A stretch of 64,000 nt of DNA from Carposina sasakii. Taxonomy: Eukaryota; Arthropoda; Insecta; Lepidoptera; Carposinidae. The first letter of the stretch is position 1; each line of letters starts with the position of its first letter. Where the stretch lies: the NCBI GenBank assembly GCA_014607495.2, contig CP053161.1:8193115-8257114 (forward strand), given 5' to 3'. Below the pieces are notes generated by a model. That model worked only from the letters and a program-made list of their open reading frames with translations. It did not search any database and was not told the DNA's origin. Position numbers and translations under genes: made by a program. Below are positions 1 through 9,588 of this stretch, piece after piece.

Positions 1-460
1 CATAAATATTTTAACAGATAAAAAACATATTAACGTCGGAAAATAACGCAATACTTTTAAATACCTTTTCACCAATTTGCAGGTTTAAAGGTTTATCGCC
101 GATCGTAAGGAAACGATTCTGCATGCATCTCTACCTATGAGTAATAGCTATAGCTTTCATGATATATTGCGAATAAATAACGTTGCGTACGTACAGGTCT
201 TGCAGTCGGTGGTCCCACAGGTCCCACATAGTGACCGCGGGCCTGGCGACTATTTAATAACTGTAATTAGTAAACTATCCCGATGCTTGTTGTCATTATT
301 TTAGGGCCGGCGTTATTTAAATATTTTTTTCATCGATATCGATACAAAGGAGATCGCCGAGCTGATTCAGGTTTCGAATTCCTTTTACAATTAAATATTT
401 TTATCCTATCATCATCTAGTGCTTTTCTAGGTTTCTTGATAAGAAAGCATAATGTGTAAG
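1..460. other. AT-rich non-coding sequence, no gene seen
   Basis: I see no supported coding exon here. The segment is AT-rich, with a slightly GC-richer patch around 195-250. Everything upstream of the LINE scrap at 464 looks like unique or very degraded sequence. Confidence 0.5.
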
Positions 461-463
461 GGA

Positions 464-526
464 GATCGGGCCTTGTGGCGTGCTCTGGGGGAGGCCTATG
501 TTCAGCAGTGGACTGCAATAGGCTGA
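464..526 (+). pseudogene. C-terminal scrap of a LINE (non-LTR) reverse transcriptase
   Basis: The frame reads DRALWRALGEAYVQQWTAIG and then a TGA stop at 524-526. This is the pattern seen at the extreme C-terminus of lepidopteran non-LTR retrotransposon reverse transcriptases (an aromatic-rich DRxxWRxLxEAxxQQW motif). No catalytic RT domain is present upstream, so this is a 5'-truncated copy, as expected from incomplete reverse transcription. It is followed by GACGATGA, a decayed form of the GAT-repeat tail seen in the other copies at 4232-4505 and 9937-10065. Clade assignment (RTE-like or other) is not certain. Confidence 0.65.
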
Positions 527-539
527 CGATGACTATGAT

Positions 540-1850
540 TCACTAAGCGGTGTCAGTAGTCAATTATTTGTCACTACATATTTGAACTGAATGTTAATAT
601 TTACTATCGACTCCATGTCATCGACACTGTCTTTCACTAGAAGAGGGCGTTTGCGTCCATCGCTCAGCAGCAACTTGTCTTTGCGGTGCGAAACTGGTCG
701 ATAGCAATCGTGGCTTGTTAGTCGCCATTACTGATGCAAATTTAACAATTATAACGTGCCAATATCCTATCTCTGTCGTACATCTGCTGTGTGTGAATCT
801 ACTTTTTCTACTATGTTATAATCTATGGTTATAACACAGACAATAAAGATAAGTTAGGTGAATTGTGAAGTCCGTTGCATAATATAACTCCCGTGTCTTA
901 TTTCGGAACAAAGATTTTTTGCATGTAGTCATATAGGATACAAAACAACTAGCACCATTGTCCAAACGACCTAGGTATTGGTGAAATGAACTCTTTAGGT
1001 ATAGACTATGACAATTAACCAAGCAATGGCGAGTGTAAGGTTCGAAATTTTATTACTCTTTAGATCAATTTAAGCAACGGGACTTCAACGTTTGTAGTGT
1101 TCCGTTTTACGTTTATGCACTATAAAATTCGTCAGATGCTTTATGGATATTATTATTTACTATTTCTATTGCTACCGTTCCTCGTAGAGTTCCAGTGCTT
1201 TCCTAATTAACTATTTTATGCACACCGTATGTAACTGCCTAGGTAAAGTAACTGTAATATTAAACTTACGCAGAATTATTAGAGGAATCCCTGCATCTTT
1301 ATTATGGCTAACATTTCGTTTAGACCTCGGCCATTAGGGCCGCAGTACAGCCTGGCTAATTGATTTACGCAAGTACATTCGACAAAATGGTAGTAAACGA
1401 TAATTTACGCTGGAGTACTAGCAAACTGACTGCCTATATAAATCTTGGTTGTCTCAAGTGGACTTGCTAAATGTGACGTGAAGTCGTTATTGAGGAACGG
1501 TTATATTTTACAGAGCATATTAACGGTTTGACTATAAAGTATACAAGTTTTGTTTATTGAGAATTTACATAGTTGGGTTGATAATAATATACGAAACAAA
1601 AAGCTTACAATCTCATTAAAATCTAGAACATATTTACAAGTAGTAAATTGCCTGCAATTATTTTGACTATAAAGTATTTTATTATTATTCTAGACCGGCT
1701 TATCATTTTAATTTCTGTGTGTGAGCATCAGTGACGCAATAAAATACAATTTTTTGCTATTGAGTCGGTTTTGAGTGTAGCTAATCCAAAAAGTGGCCCG
1801 ATATCAACGGCAACTATGCTGATTAGAGAGTTAGCCGTTTAGAGAATGTT
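540..1850. other. Non-coding interval, nothing recognised
   Basis: AT-rich sequence with frequent stops on both strands. The short frame on the minus strand at 816-1022 has no recognisable motif and looks like chance. No repeat family from elsewhere in the window is evident. Confidence 0.5.
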
Positions 1851-2230
1851 GATTTCACTATGTCATCAGTAGCACAGATTTGACAGCCGCGTTGCTATGG
1901 TAACCGCAATGTTAATACTGCATCTCCTGACGCCGCGGAATGTCGTCTCCGAGAAAACTTAGCTATTGCGGCTTAATCAACTTGCCGCCTCCCGTTCAAT
2001 CTTGTTAGCGACATAAACTCTCTTATAATTTAAGCGCGGTTGCTCCCATACTCCATCTAAGCGCGTAACCGCTTTAATACGCGAAAGCCTCGTTTCTAAA
2101 AGCTGAAACAAAGGCATAACAAATATGGTTACTAAGTTACCCGGCATTCGAATGAGTTGAACTACGCAAGCCTCCGCTCCCAGCTAAAGTGGTTTGGTGG
2201 CGCGGAGATGGGCTCCCGATGACTTCCTTC
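1850..2230. promoter_or_regulatory. GC-richer block with an RFX-type X-box (candidate regulatory module)
   Basis: This block is visibly GC-richer than its flanks. It contains GTTGCTATGGTAAC at 1891-1904, a full palindromic-type match to the RFX/DAF-19 X-box consensus RYYNYYATRRNRAC. A TGACAG motif (TALE/Meis/Homothorax type) lies just upstream at 1881-1886. RFX factors drive ciliary and sensory-neuron genes, usually from close to the start site. No start site or coding exon is visible next to it, so the regulatory role is inference. Confidence 0.3.
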
Positions 2231-2850
2231 TGAGCTAGTTTCTCTTGTATCCTTCATTAAGTAGGTAATAGCTTGAGCTTAAATTGACGACTAACTATAA
2301 AGGCTTTATTACTTTATACGGTGCTTCGTTTTAAATTAATTATAAGTTGCTGTTTACTCGCCAAACATTGTATCGTATAGGCGATGATGTATTCCTCGTA
2401 TAAGGCTATCTTATTACGCCGGCATCGCTTTTACTTTCGTTTTTAATAGAGATGCATCCTAATTGGCTCTTAGAAAATTTATAAAGCAATTATAACTTGT
2501 TACTTTTATAGGCAGAGCTGATTACATTTCATTGTCTTGTGGGTAATATAGTTGAAGTTAATTATCGGGTGTTTGTATAGCGATTAGTTGGACCTTGTAT
2601 CAAAGCTAGGCGATTTGGATTTTTGCCAGAGAAATGATGATTAGGTTTTATCATTGTCGTTGTGGTGTTTAGCCAAAGGTAATTTCAGTTCATGTGTTCT
2701 GATTATTTACCTTATTATTTAGGTTTTATCTTAGAATGATGATTTTCGCTTCGCTCTGTAGAAGTACTCGGCTCAATCACAAATTCAGCAACAAATAGTT
2801 TGCCGTACACGTCAGACATAAAACATTGTAACAACCATATCAAACAAAAT
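2231..2850. other. AT-rich non-coding interval
   Basis: No coding frame or repeat is recognised. The sequence runs into the SINE at 2851. Confidence 0.45.
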
Positions 2851-2925
2851 AGGACCATGTGGTCCTATCGGTCCTTGGTGCTCTGCTTATCCCGTAAGGG
2901 ATAAAGGCGTGATTGATTATATATA
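2851..2925 (+). repeat. SINE-like repeat, 5' part, split by the mariner insertion
   Basis: The core (ACCATGTGGTCCTATCGGTC, then CTTGGTGCTCTGCTTATCCC and GGGATAAAGGCGTGAT) matches the copies at 33755-33862 (minus) and 36017-36125 (plus). In those copies the core is followed by ATGTATG repeats. Here the tail is interrupted at a TA dinucleotide (2924-2925) by the mariner, and TATGTATG resumes at 4219. The element lacks the head GGTCAGAAGTGGC seen in the other two copies. Confidence 0.75.
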
Positions 2926-2953
2926 CGAGGGTGCATTTTTATATTCGCGGAAT
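2926..2953 (+). repeat. Mariner left terminal inverted repeat
   Basis: Starts CGAGGGTGCATTTTT directly after the TA at 2924-2925 and ends TTCGCGGAAT. It pairs with 4191-4218 with five mismatches. Confidence 0.88.
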
Positions 2954-3106
2954 GGGTAGGTAATTAATAAATGAGGGTACTTTCCTTAGTCGTAACTGGT
3001 TAAGTAGCTCATTATTAGTATAAATAGAACGTTTTGTTTTAATCGGGCCATTACTATTTGAATTATCGTCGATCAAACAACTCAGTTGGGAAGAACATTG
3101 TGAAAA

Positions 3107-4158
3107 ATGGAGAAAATCGAGCACCGCGCTGTCATAAAGTTCCTTACCAAGCAAGGTAAATCGGTTCAAACCATACTAGAAGAGATGTCATCCGTTTACG
3201 GGGAGTCTTGCCCCGGTAAAACCATGGTTTATAAGTGGCATACCCTTTTTAAGCAAGGCAGGGCTTCACTTGAAGATGATCCTCGGCCAGCACGGCCGAT
3301 CGAGGTGACCACTCCGGAAATAATTCAAAAAGTGGAAAAATTAATACTGGAAGATGCTAGACTAAAGAAGAAACAGCTCGCAGAAATGGTTGGAGTATCC
3401 GATACAACCATATTTAAAATTCTTCACGATCATCTCGGCATGACCAAAGTCAGTGCAAGGTGGGTGCCGAGAATGCTCACGCCGCCTCAAAAACAACAGC
3501 GCGTAGAGTGTTCTCGCGCGTTTTTGGACCTCTGTAATGAAGACCAGGATGGAGTATTGACTCGAATTGTTACTGGGGATGAAACTTGGGTTCATCATTA
3601 TGAACCTGAGTCCAAACAAGATTCTATGCAGTGGCACAAAAAAGGTACACCACCACCAAAGAAATTTAAGGTGTCACAGTCGGCGGGAAAAATCATGGCG
3701 ACAATCTTTTGGGACTCAGAAGGAATCTTTTTGATAGATTATAAAGATAAAGGTGTCTCCATAACCGGAGAATACTACGCTTCAATCTTAGAGTGATTAA
3801 AGGAAGCAATCAAGGCAAAAAGTAGGGGCAAATTAACCAAAGGTGTCCTCCTTCTGCACGACAACGCGCCTGTGCACAAGAGCCGTGTTGCGTTGGCTTC
3901 CCTGCATAAGGTGGGCTTCGATATTTTGGTTCATCCACCCTACAGTCCTGACCTGGCTCCCAGTGATTATTATCTCCAAAAATGAAAAAAGAACTTCGGG
4001 GGAAGAAGTTCTCAAGCGATGAAGAAGTGAAGGAAGCAGTTTCAGCTTATTTTTCAGACAAAGAAAAAACATTTTTTTTCGAGGGTATACATAAGCTAAT
4101 TGAAAGATCTGAAAAATGTATTAGGGTTGCAGGAGAATATATTGAAAAGGAAAAATAA
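3107..4158 (+). pseudogene. Mariner transposase pseudogene (DD34D), one stop and one frameshift
   Basis: The product would be the mariner transposase that cuts and pastes its own element at TA sites. The start at 3107 opens with MEKIEHRAVIKFL, and the first frame runs 229 codons. Residues about 1-110 form the paired helix-turn-helix DNA-binding region. WVPRMLTP near residue 119 is the family's linker motif. TGDETW at residues 156-161 carries the first catalytic Asp (D158). A TGA at 3794-3796 interrupts the frame, probably a C-to-T change of an Arg codon. The same frame continues with HDNAPVH (second Asp) and YSPDLAPSDYY (third Asp), exactly 34 residues between the last two, the mariner DD34D signature. 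Just after DYYL a small deletion near 3975 shifts the frame. The downstream frame continues to a TAA at 4156-4158. All three catalytic Asp codons survive, but no intact protein can be made. Confidence 0.93.
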
Positions 4159-4190
4159 ACTTGTATTTTTATTTCCACGTCTTACCCCCG

Positions 4191-4218
4191 ATTCCGCGAA
4201 CTTAAAAACGCCCCCTTG
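4191..4218 (-). repeat. Mariner right terminal inverted repeat
   Basis: Reads ATTCCGCGAACTTAAAAACG then CCCCCTTG, the inverted counterpart of 2926-2953. TA follows at 4219-4220. Confidence 0.88.
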
Positions 4219-4231
4219 TATGTATGAATGT

Positions 4232-4505
4232 ATTGGCCGCGTGGTGCCGGCAGAGTAGAATTCGTACCACCCCATGTCTGCCCGTGGGTATCGTACGAGG
4301 CGATTAAGGGTTTTCGGGAGGTGGGCAGCAGCGCCTCCCGTGTTGACAACATAGTCCAAAATACAAACTGCGGTCACCAACCCGCCTGCCCAGCGTGGTG
4401 ACTATATATGTGGTGGCAAATACCTCCCGTGGCAGTCTTGTGGCGTGCCCTGGGGGAGGCCTGCGTCCAGCAGTGGACTGCAATAGGCTGATGATTATGA
4501 TGATG
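4232..4505 (+). repeat. Retroposon (SINE or 5'-truncated LINE) with RT-derived 3' tail
   Basis: This roughly 270-bp element lies immediately downstream of the mariner and the resumed SINE tail. Its body contains GTACCACCCCATGTCTGCCC, CGAGGCGATTAAGGGTTTTC and CACCAACCCGCCTGCCCAGC. All three blocks recur in the copies at 9937-10065 (plus) and 10845-11037 (minus). The 3' part at 4432-4491 still reads as the LINE RT C-terminus (AVLWRALGEACVQQWTAIG, TGA at 4489-4491). It ends in an ATGATTATGATGATG run, the GAT-type tail of this family. Confidence 0.8.
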
Positions 4506-4600
4506 AAATGATAGGTGCACATTAGAAATTACAATGAAATAGTGATAAATTAGTGCCAAAGGATAATGAGCAAAAAAATGTATGAGTACCGATCAGTAAC

Positions 4601-4804
4601 GATCAGACCTATATCGTTGGAAAACTCCTTTTGTGACTATCAATTGTTACTATAAGGGTGATGCTCAAAGCGTTGAAAAAAGTTATAGTTAAAAGAAATC
4701 TTAAGAAACTAGCATAAAAAATAATTTCCTTTTTTACTTTAAATGTAATTTTTTGTGTATTCATAGTAAATAAAAAATCGCTTTCCAACGATATACGTCT
4801 GGTC
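4601..4804. repeat. Inverted repeat pair, possible degraded MITE
   Basis: GATCAGACCTATATCGTTGG (4601-4620) is matched in inverted orientation by CCAACGATATACGTCTGGTC (4785-4804), 18 of 20 positions. The 164 bp between them are AT-rich and non-coding. Imperfect similarity continues a little on both sides. No target duplication is clear, so the element ends are uncertain. Confidence 0.5.
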
Positions 4805-5396
4805 CTTATTGGCCGGTGGGGATATTTTGCCCATCCCCCTTTTATCTAAATTTGTTAGTTTTTGCATAAACAAATAACTGAGTAACAAACATCTAAAATT
4901 TCTTTGCTTGGTGCAGATTTCCTGCTCATCCAGTTATTTCTGATCGTTGGACTGCTGTAGTAGGTACAAATTAGTCGAGAAGAAAGCTGGTGGAAATCAG
5001 AAAAACGAAGTTATGGGATCTGATCTCGACGAGGATGCATTTTTTAATAGTTAATGTTTATAATATATTCTTAAGACCAAACCACCGAAGCGTACCTTTC
5101 TCTATTCTTGTCACTACGAGTAGATACGTCTTCTTTCAAACTACCCAATTCTCTTAATATCATAATCAATTTGAATTTATTGCAAAATTTTAGTTGCTTT
5201 CTGCATTAGTTTTCCTTCATTCGGGTAACAGTTAAGCAGTTGGCAACACAATCCTTCACGCATACTAGCATCCTTGCAAATTGTCATTGATGATTGTCAT
5301 GTCAGTCATCTCATCAATCATGATAAAATTGCCGCATTCACGGAGCTATTGTTTATTGATAGTACTCCATCTAGTCAGAGCGAAGCGAAGACCTAT
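4805..5396. other. AT-rich non-coding interval
   Basis: No coding signature or known repeat recognised. Confidence 0.45.
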
Positions 5397-5626
5397 CATT
5401 AAGGCTTGAGCACACCGGATGCGTGTGCGTGCACGTAAGCGTAGACGCATACGTACCTCTGAGTTGTAATGTATGGAACTGTATAGGCACGGGCAGACCG
5501 AATGCGTATGCGTAGACGTAAGCATAGACGTCAAACGGTGGCAGTTTTATACATTAAACTCAGAGGTACGTGTACATCTACGCTTACGTGCACGCATACG
5601 CATCCGATGTGCTCGAGCCTTTAATG
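5397..5626. mobile_element. MITE-like element with about 80-bp inverted arms
   Basis: The left arm begins near 5397 (CATTAAGGCTTGAGCACACC) and runs to about 5480. The right arm runs from about 5543 to 5626 and is its inverted copy with few mismatches (ending GATGTGCTCGAGCCTTTAAT). The roughly 60-bp centre (ATGCGTATGCGTAGACGTAA, 5502-5521) is a third diverged copy of the arm motif GATGCGTGTGCGTGCACGTA. The whole element could fold into a long hairpin. It codes for nothing; the short frames across it are by-products of the inverted repeat. Confidence 0.8.
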
Positions 5627-5629
5627 TTT

Positions 5630-8370
5630 TATGTTTTACAAAGACAGTTTGTAAAAAAAGCTGAAAACTAGAATTCTCTGCTTTAGGATAACCTATTCTT
5701 GCTAGGCGCTGATCTATTGACAGTTTTTTCACGTAGCCATACAACGATTGCTTTACCAAGATCAAAGATCGTTAACCGCGTTTTTGAAAGCTATGAGATC
5801 TGATAGGAGGCCTTCTTGTCTTATATTTTTGCTCTGTTCTTCATAAATTGCCTTCACGAGAGACGAAGCACATGCTAACTCGCAATGTCAACGCCGAAGC
5901 CGGCACACGTGTGGTCTCAAACGAATGCCCCATATTACCAACGCTCAAAACAAACAGCCATTTATTACTAACGAGCTCGTTCTTATTTAATTTCTCTGAT
6001 TTCATTCAAATTTTTGATGACTTTGCTATCGGCGCAATAATTCAAAGTAGTTATTAGTGCATTATTTTATTATATATTCCCTTTGCGAGCGGTCGTAAAC
6101 GGTTTTTATGGTAGCCCTAACAAGCGACGCGGCCGCAAATTGAAACTAACCGCAAAGTCATTTAATTCGCCATCACGCAATCTCCAGCCTTTCTCGTTAT
6201 TGTTGGAAATAAATCCTGTGAAAAGAATAAGGCCCGTGTGGTGTAGGTGTTTGCTGACAAGCGGCAATAGTTTGTATAGGTTTATTCTACTGCTGTAGTA
6301 TCTCATCAGCCATTTCTGTACGTATTACTGAAATGTAGTCCGTTTTTATGGTTTTAATGAAATTTGTAGAGAATTTGTGATCATGCTTGAGTCAATACTG
6401 GACATTGCCTATTACTGCAGTCAAAATTGGGATGCAAAATTAGTAATGTTGCATTATTAGCTGAATTCCTTACATGAATCATAATGTAATATTAATCTTA
6501 TTTATATTTTAAACTATAATTGGCTGTTACAAACAAGTTAGATACTCGTAAGGGCGCAAAATTAGTAGCAAAACGTAATCTTGTTAAGATAGTATCAAAG
6601 GAAATATTTAATGCGTCACAGGGCTTACATAGGTAAACTTGTTTAATAAATACCGTAAATAGCTGCGTCAGTAAATCTAATGTTTAAGATGAAATTGACA
6701 AAGTTAATGCTTCCTCCTTGCTGGCGAGGTATTGGATGTCGCGGGAGATAAGCGTGGCTAGTTAACATTCGCGCGAATCACTGAATTATGAGCATTGTGA
6801 GGTGGCGACCCGCTGGGACCACCCGTGTGCATTTAAACCCCGCAAAGAACATACCACCACACATTGTTTTACTCAAATCTGTCATAACCAAGAACATAAA
6901 AGTCGGTTAAGGATACCCCATAATGCGCTCGATGTACGCAATGAATGCATGGGCGCTAAACCGTGCGCGTTGAGTAAAAGAAGACAATGCTGTTTTTAAT
7001 GCTTAGGTACGGTAATGTTCTTTCGGGATTGTTGGCGTATTTATGTCGGTAGTAACTTCTGAACCAATATTGTTTGCGATTTGATAGCTCTATCAATTCA
7101 CTGAAATTATCCATTACTTAATGGAAAATAGTTTATACCACTTTTGGCTTCGAACTCATTGGCGTGTTATACGATACGATTTCGGGAATTAAACGTTATC
7201 CTGCCCCCCTAGCATGACCATGCATCGTGTATATCGTATCGTCTCTATACAAAATTAAACATGGCGGCGGCGGCGGCTATATTTATCGTATTTTCACAGG
7301 CTGATTATCGATAAATCGGTTTGTCATATCGTGTTTCGCATGTCATGCTACTTGTGCTGGTATAATAGGCGTTAACTGTCATCCATGTCCTTTTGAGTTT
7401 TTGAAGTAATTCTACACACTTACTGTTTTTATGGCGTGGTATACTAAAGGCGTTGGTCTGTCTATTTACTTTTAAGCTTTTCATGTAATTCTTACACACG
7501 TAGTAAAATTTATTTTGAGTATTTGTGTTACATTCACTTGCGAATGACATAGCGACTCTACAGTCTTCGGTCTACAGGAATTCTTTATTCTACATCATTC
7601 AGTGTTCACACGACATCACACCATGAAATTGTATGGAGTTGCTGCCGAGGTAACACTATAGTTATACCGCAATAGGGATGTAAGGATCTGATGAAATTTA
7701 ACACATCGTATTTAATAAATGAAATTGTATTAGGCGTTACAATTCGGAAGTTCAAACATTCACTACATAATAAACAGTCAGTGGAGGGTGTAGGGCCCGG
7801 TGGTGGGCGCACCCATAGTGAACATCGTATTTTTTTATGTACCTTTATTATACCTCTTTCTATATTTAAGCGTATCATAAGCGTATCTACTAGTAAACTT
7901 ACAAGTTAAACGATATTTTAAATAGGTATATGAAGATTATGTTAGTATATGTCAAAAAGTTCATGGTTGTCCGTAGTTAGGTGGTTTTTAAACTTAAAGT
8001 TTTAGATACATTTATAAGTAAGGAAGGAAATAATAGGTAGAAATATTCATGGTGTCTGTGTGTTCCTGCTTATGGATTAAGTTTGTAGGCATCATAGACC
8101 AGCCAGTAATTACATTGCAACAAGGACATGTAACCCGATCCAAGCTTTAATGGAATATACCTATAGAGACGCGGGTAATCTGATTAAGTTGAAGTTGAGA
8201 TGGTAACAACATAAGTTACACAGCTGTACGAGTATAAGAAATATCTACCTACTGATGGTATGTTGTACCTAGTATAGGTTAGTCTATTTCTTTCATGAAA
8301 TCTCTGCTGTTTCATTAAACTGATTGATAATTATATATTTATAAATATGATTTAAGAAATGTTTTTTTTT
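5630..8370. other. Non-coding interval, little recognised
   Basis: No exon can be supported over about 2.7 kb. A short GGC run is at 7263-7277. The frames at 6802-6999 and 7305-7550 show no domain, signal peptide or family motif. 6720-7000 is slightly GC-richer than its flanks. Confidence 0.45.
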
Positions 8371-8442
8371 CACCCGAGTGAGAGTTGAACACACGACCTC
8401 TCGCATGCCGTGCTTTGCTCTAACCAACTGAGCTACCGGGTC
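8371..8442 (-). pseudogene. tRNA-derived pseudogene or tRNA-like element (72 nt)
   Basis: On the minus strand the sequence opens GACCCGGTAGCTCAGTTGGT and closes TCACTCGGGTG. The acceptor ends, the D-arm (GCTC...GAGC) and the T-arm (GTGTGTTCAACTCTCAC, one mismatch) are all recognisable. The A-box region (TAGCTCAGTTGGTTAG) looks good, while the T-loop TTCAACT departs from the usual TTCGANT. The anticodon stem does not pair and position 33 is not T, so it is unlikely to be functional. On its own strand it is followed by nine A residues rather than a T-run, which fits a retroposed copy and not a Pol III gene with a terminator. It resembles the element at 9517-9588 in length and ends. Confidence 0.65.
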
Positions 8443-9070
8443 AATTATATTTGTACCTACATTTTTATTGTTAAATTTTGTTATGCAAGCGTACTGAACT
8501 GCGTTAAAAGGTATATAAATAGCTACTGACCACAAAATCTGAGGCTCTGAATCAAATATAGATACTATCTGAAAAAATATGGAATAAATGATTGAAATAA
8601 AAAAAAAATGTGGATAGGTTATCTGTAGGTATAGCATTTCGCTAAGCATACCTCTTCTGTTACACCCTGTACCTAGCTTGTAAAATAACCAACATCCGGT
8701 CGCTAATGTAGATTTATTATACTGCAAATATTTAAGGCGTATTAATTTAATTCTATAAGTGGGTATACTGAATTAATTGCATACCTATAAAATATGCAAG
8801 TAATAAAATTGCAAAACGATTAAGCCAGAATTGTAACATACTCGTATATCTTTGGTTCTTCGTCGTTTTGTACTATGAAATAGGATTAAATACTGGATAA
8901 CGATTTTATTTAACTGTGCCATTTTGCGCTGACTATACTTCACTAGAATTCATCAGTTGCATCCTTCGTGCACGTTGTAAGAGTCGACTAAGGAACTTAG
9001 GCATTCTCTCAGGCGATAAGCTATCAACTTGTCACTGGTCATTTACATTTTACATCTATGCCCGCAATTT
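8443..9070. other. Non-coding interval
   Basis: No supported exon or repeat. AT-rich throughout. Confidence 0.45.
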
Positions 9071-9142
9071 TAAACGTGGCTGTGGTATCTCCTTTTTCAT
9101 TCTGCAGTACTGGCTACATTTCGGGAACAGAGCCGTGTCTAT
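9071..9142 (+). repeat. GGCTGTG...CACAGCC dispersed repeat, copy 1
   Basis: Reads CGTGGCTGTGGTATCTCC, then TTCTGCAGTACTGGCTAC and TTTCGGGAACAGAGCCGTGT. It is one of about eight copies in the window, in both orientations. See the copy at 15248-15325 for the better preserved form. Confidence 0.65.
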
Positions 9143-9220
9143 ATGTACCTATGCATACAGTACCTATGTTGGCGAAATAGGTGCCTACAATTAACAGCAA
9201 TTAATGTTTATCGCTTGTAA

Positions 9221-9451
9221 TTTCAATATAATTCTAGCGACAGCCCACGATTTCATCCGCGTAAACTTGCTAATGCACTGCCGGGTCGTAATAGGAATTC
9301 GCTTTTAGTATTTCCGAGTGACACTACTGACAGTTCACCGGTAGAGCCAGAGCAGTCGACGGGCGTGGTGGCGCCAGTTGTAACAGAACAGCGTCGATAC
9401 CCTGTACGTAACCGGCGACCGCCAGAACGGTTCCGAACTCTTGTAATTTAA
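9221..9451 (+). pseudogene. Retroelement coding relic (C-terminal tail)
   Basis: An open frame of 76 codons lies between a TAA at 9218-9220 and a TAA at 9449-9451. It lacks an ATG. Its local base composition is much GC-richer than the flanks from about 9350. It ends RRYPVRNRRPPERF followed by six residues. That basic RxSxRxRxPPxR type of ending is typical of the C-terminal tails of LTR-retrotransposon integrase/Pol polyproteins. An acidic, Ser/Thr/Pro-rich stretch precedes it (PSDTTDSSPVEPEQSTG). I see no RT, RNase H or integrase core, so it is a 5'-truncated remnant. It could alternatively be a host exon with a chance RxRRPPER motif, which I consider less likely. Confidence 0.5.
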
Positions 9452-9516
9452 CTGTTAATTTTATTTACAGAGCTATTTTTATAAAATTATTAATAAAGAA
9501 AATGGAAAAAATTCTT

Positions 9517-9588
9517 CACCCGAGTGGGAATCGAACCCACGACCACTGCAATCCGTGCCAGCCGCTCTAACCACTAAGCTACCGGGTC
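9517..9588 (-). pseudogene. tRNA-derived pseudogene or tRNA-like element (72 nt)
   Basis: On the minus strand it starts GACCCGGTAGCTTAGTGGTT and ends GGTTCGATTCCCACTCGGGTG. The T-arm is perfect (GTGGG, TTCGATT, CCCAC) and B-box-like, and the D-arm pairs. The anticodon arm does not form the usual 5-bp stem, so no anticodon can be assigned safely. Unlike the twin at 8371-8442, it is followed within a few bases by a T6 run on its own strand, a possible Pol III terminator. It lies 65 bp downstream of the retroelement relic. Confidence 0.65.

Larger units (their letters stand above)
2926..4218 (+). mobile_element. Mariner DNA transposon, full length but inactivated
   Basis: The element is 1293 bp long, a typical mariner size. 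It has imperfect terminal inverted repeats at 2926-2953 and 4191-4218 (23 of 28 positions identical when one is inverted; shared core TTCGCGGAAT). It is flanked by TA at 2924-2925 and 4219-4220, the target duplication expected for the Tc1/mariner superfamily. It encodes one transposase in plus orientation (3107-4158) that is broken twice. It sits inside the ATGTATG tail of a SINE-like repeat, so it is younger than that SINE copy. Full length with both ends readable suggests moderate rather than ancient age. Confidence 0.93.

Noticed and set aside
3362..3637. 91-codon minus-strand frame.
   Set aside because: Shadow of the mariner transposase frame on the plus strand.
7263..7277. GGC triplet run considered as a coding poly-amino-acid tract.
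   Set aside because: The surrounding frames are closed by stops and the run is only about five units.
8293..8727. 144-codon minus-strand frame.
   Set aside because: It runs straight through the tRNA-like element at 8371-8442 and AT-rich flanks, with no family motif, so it is a chance frame.
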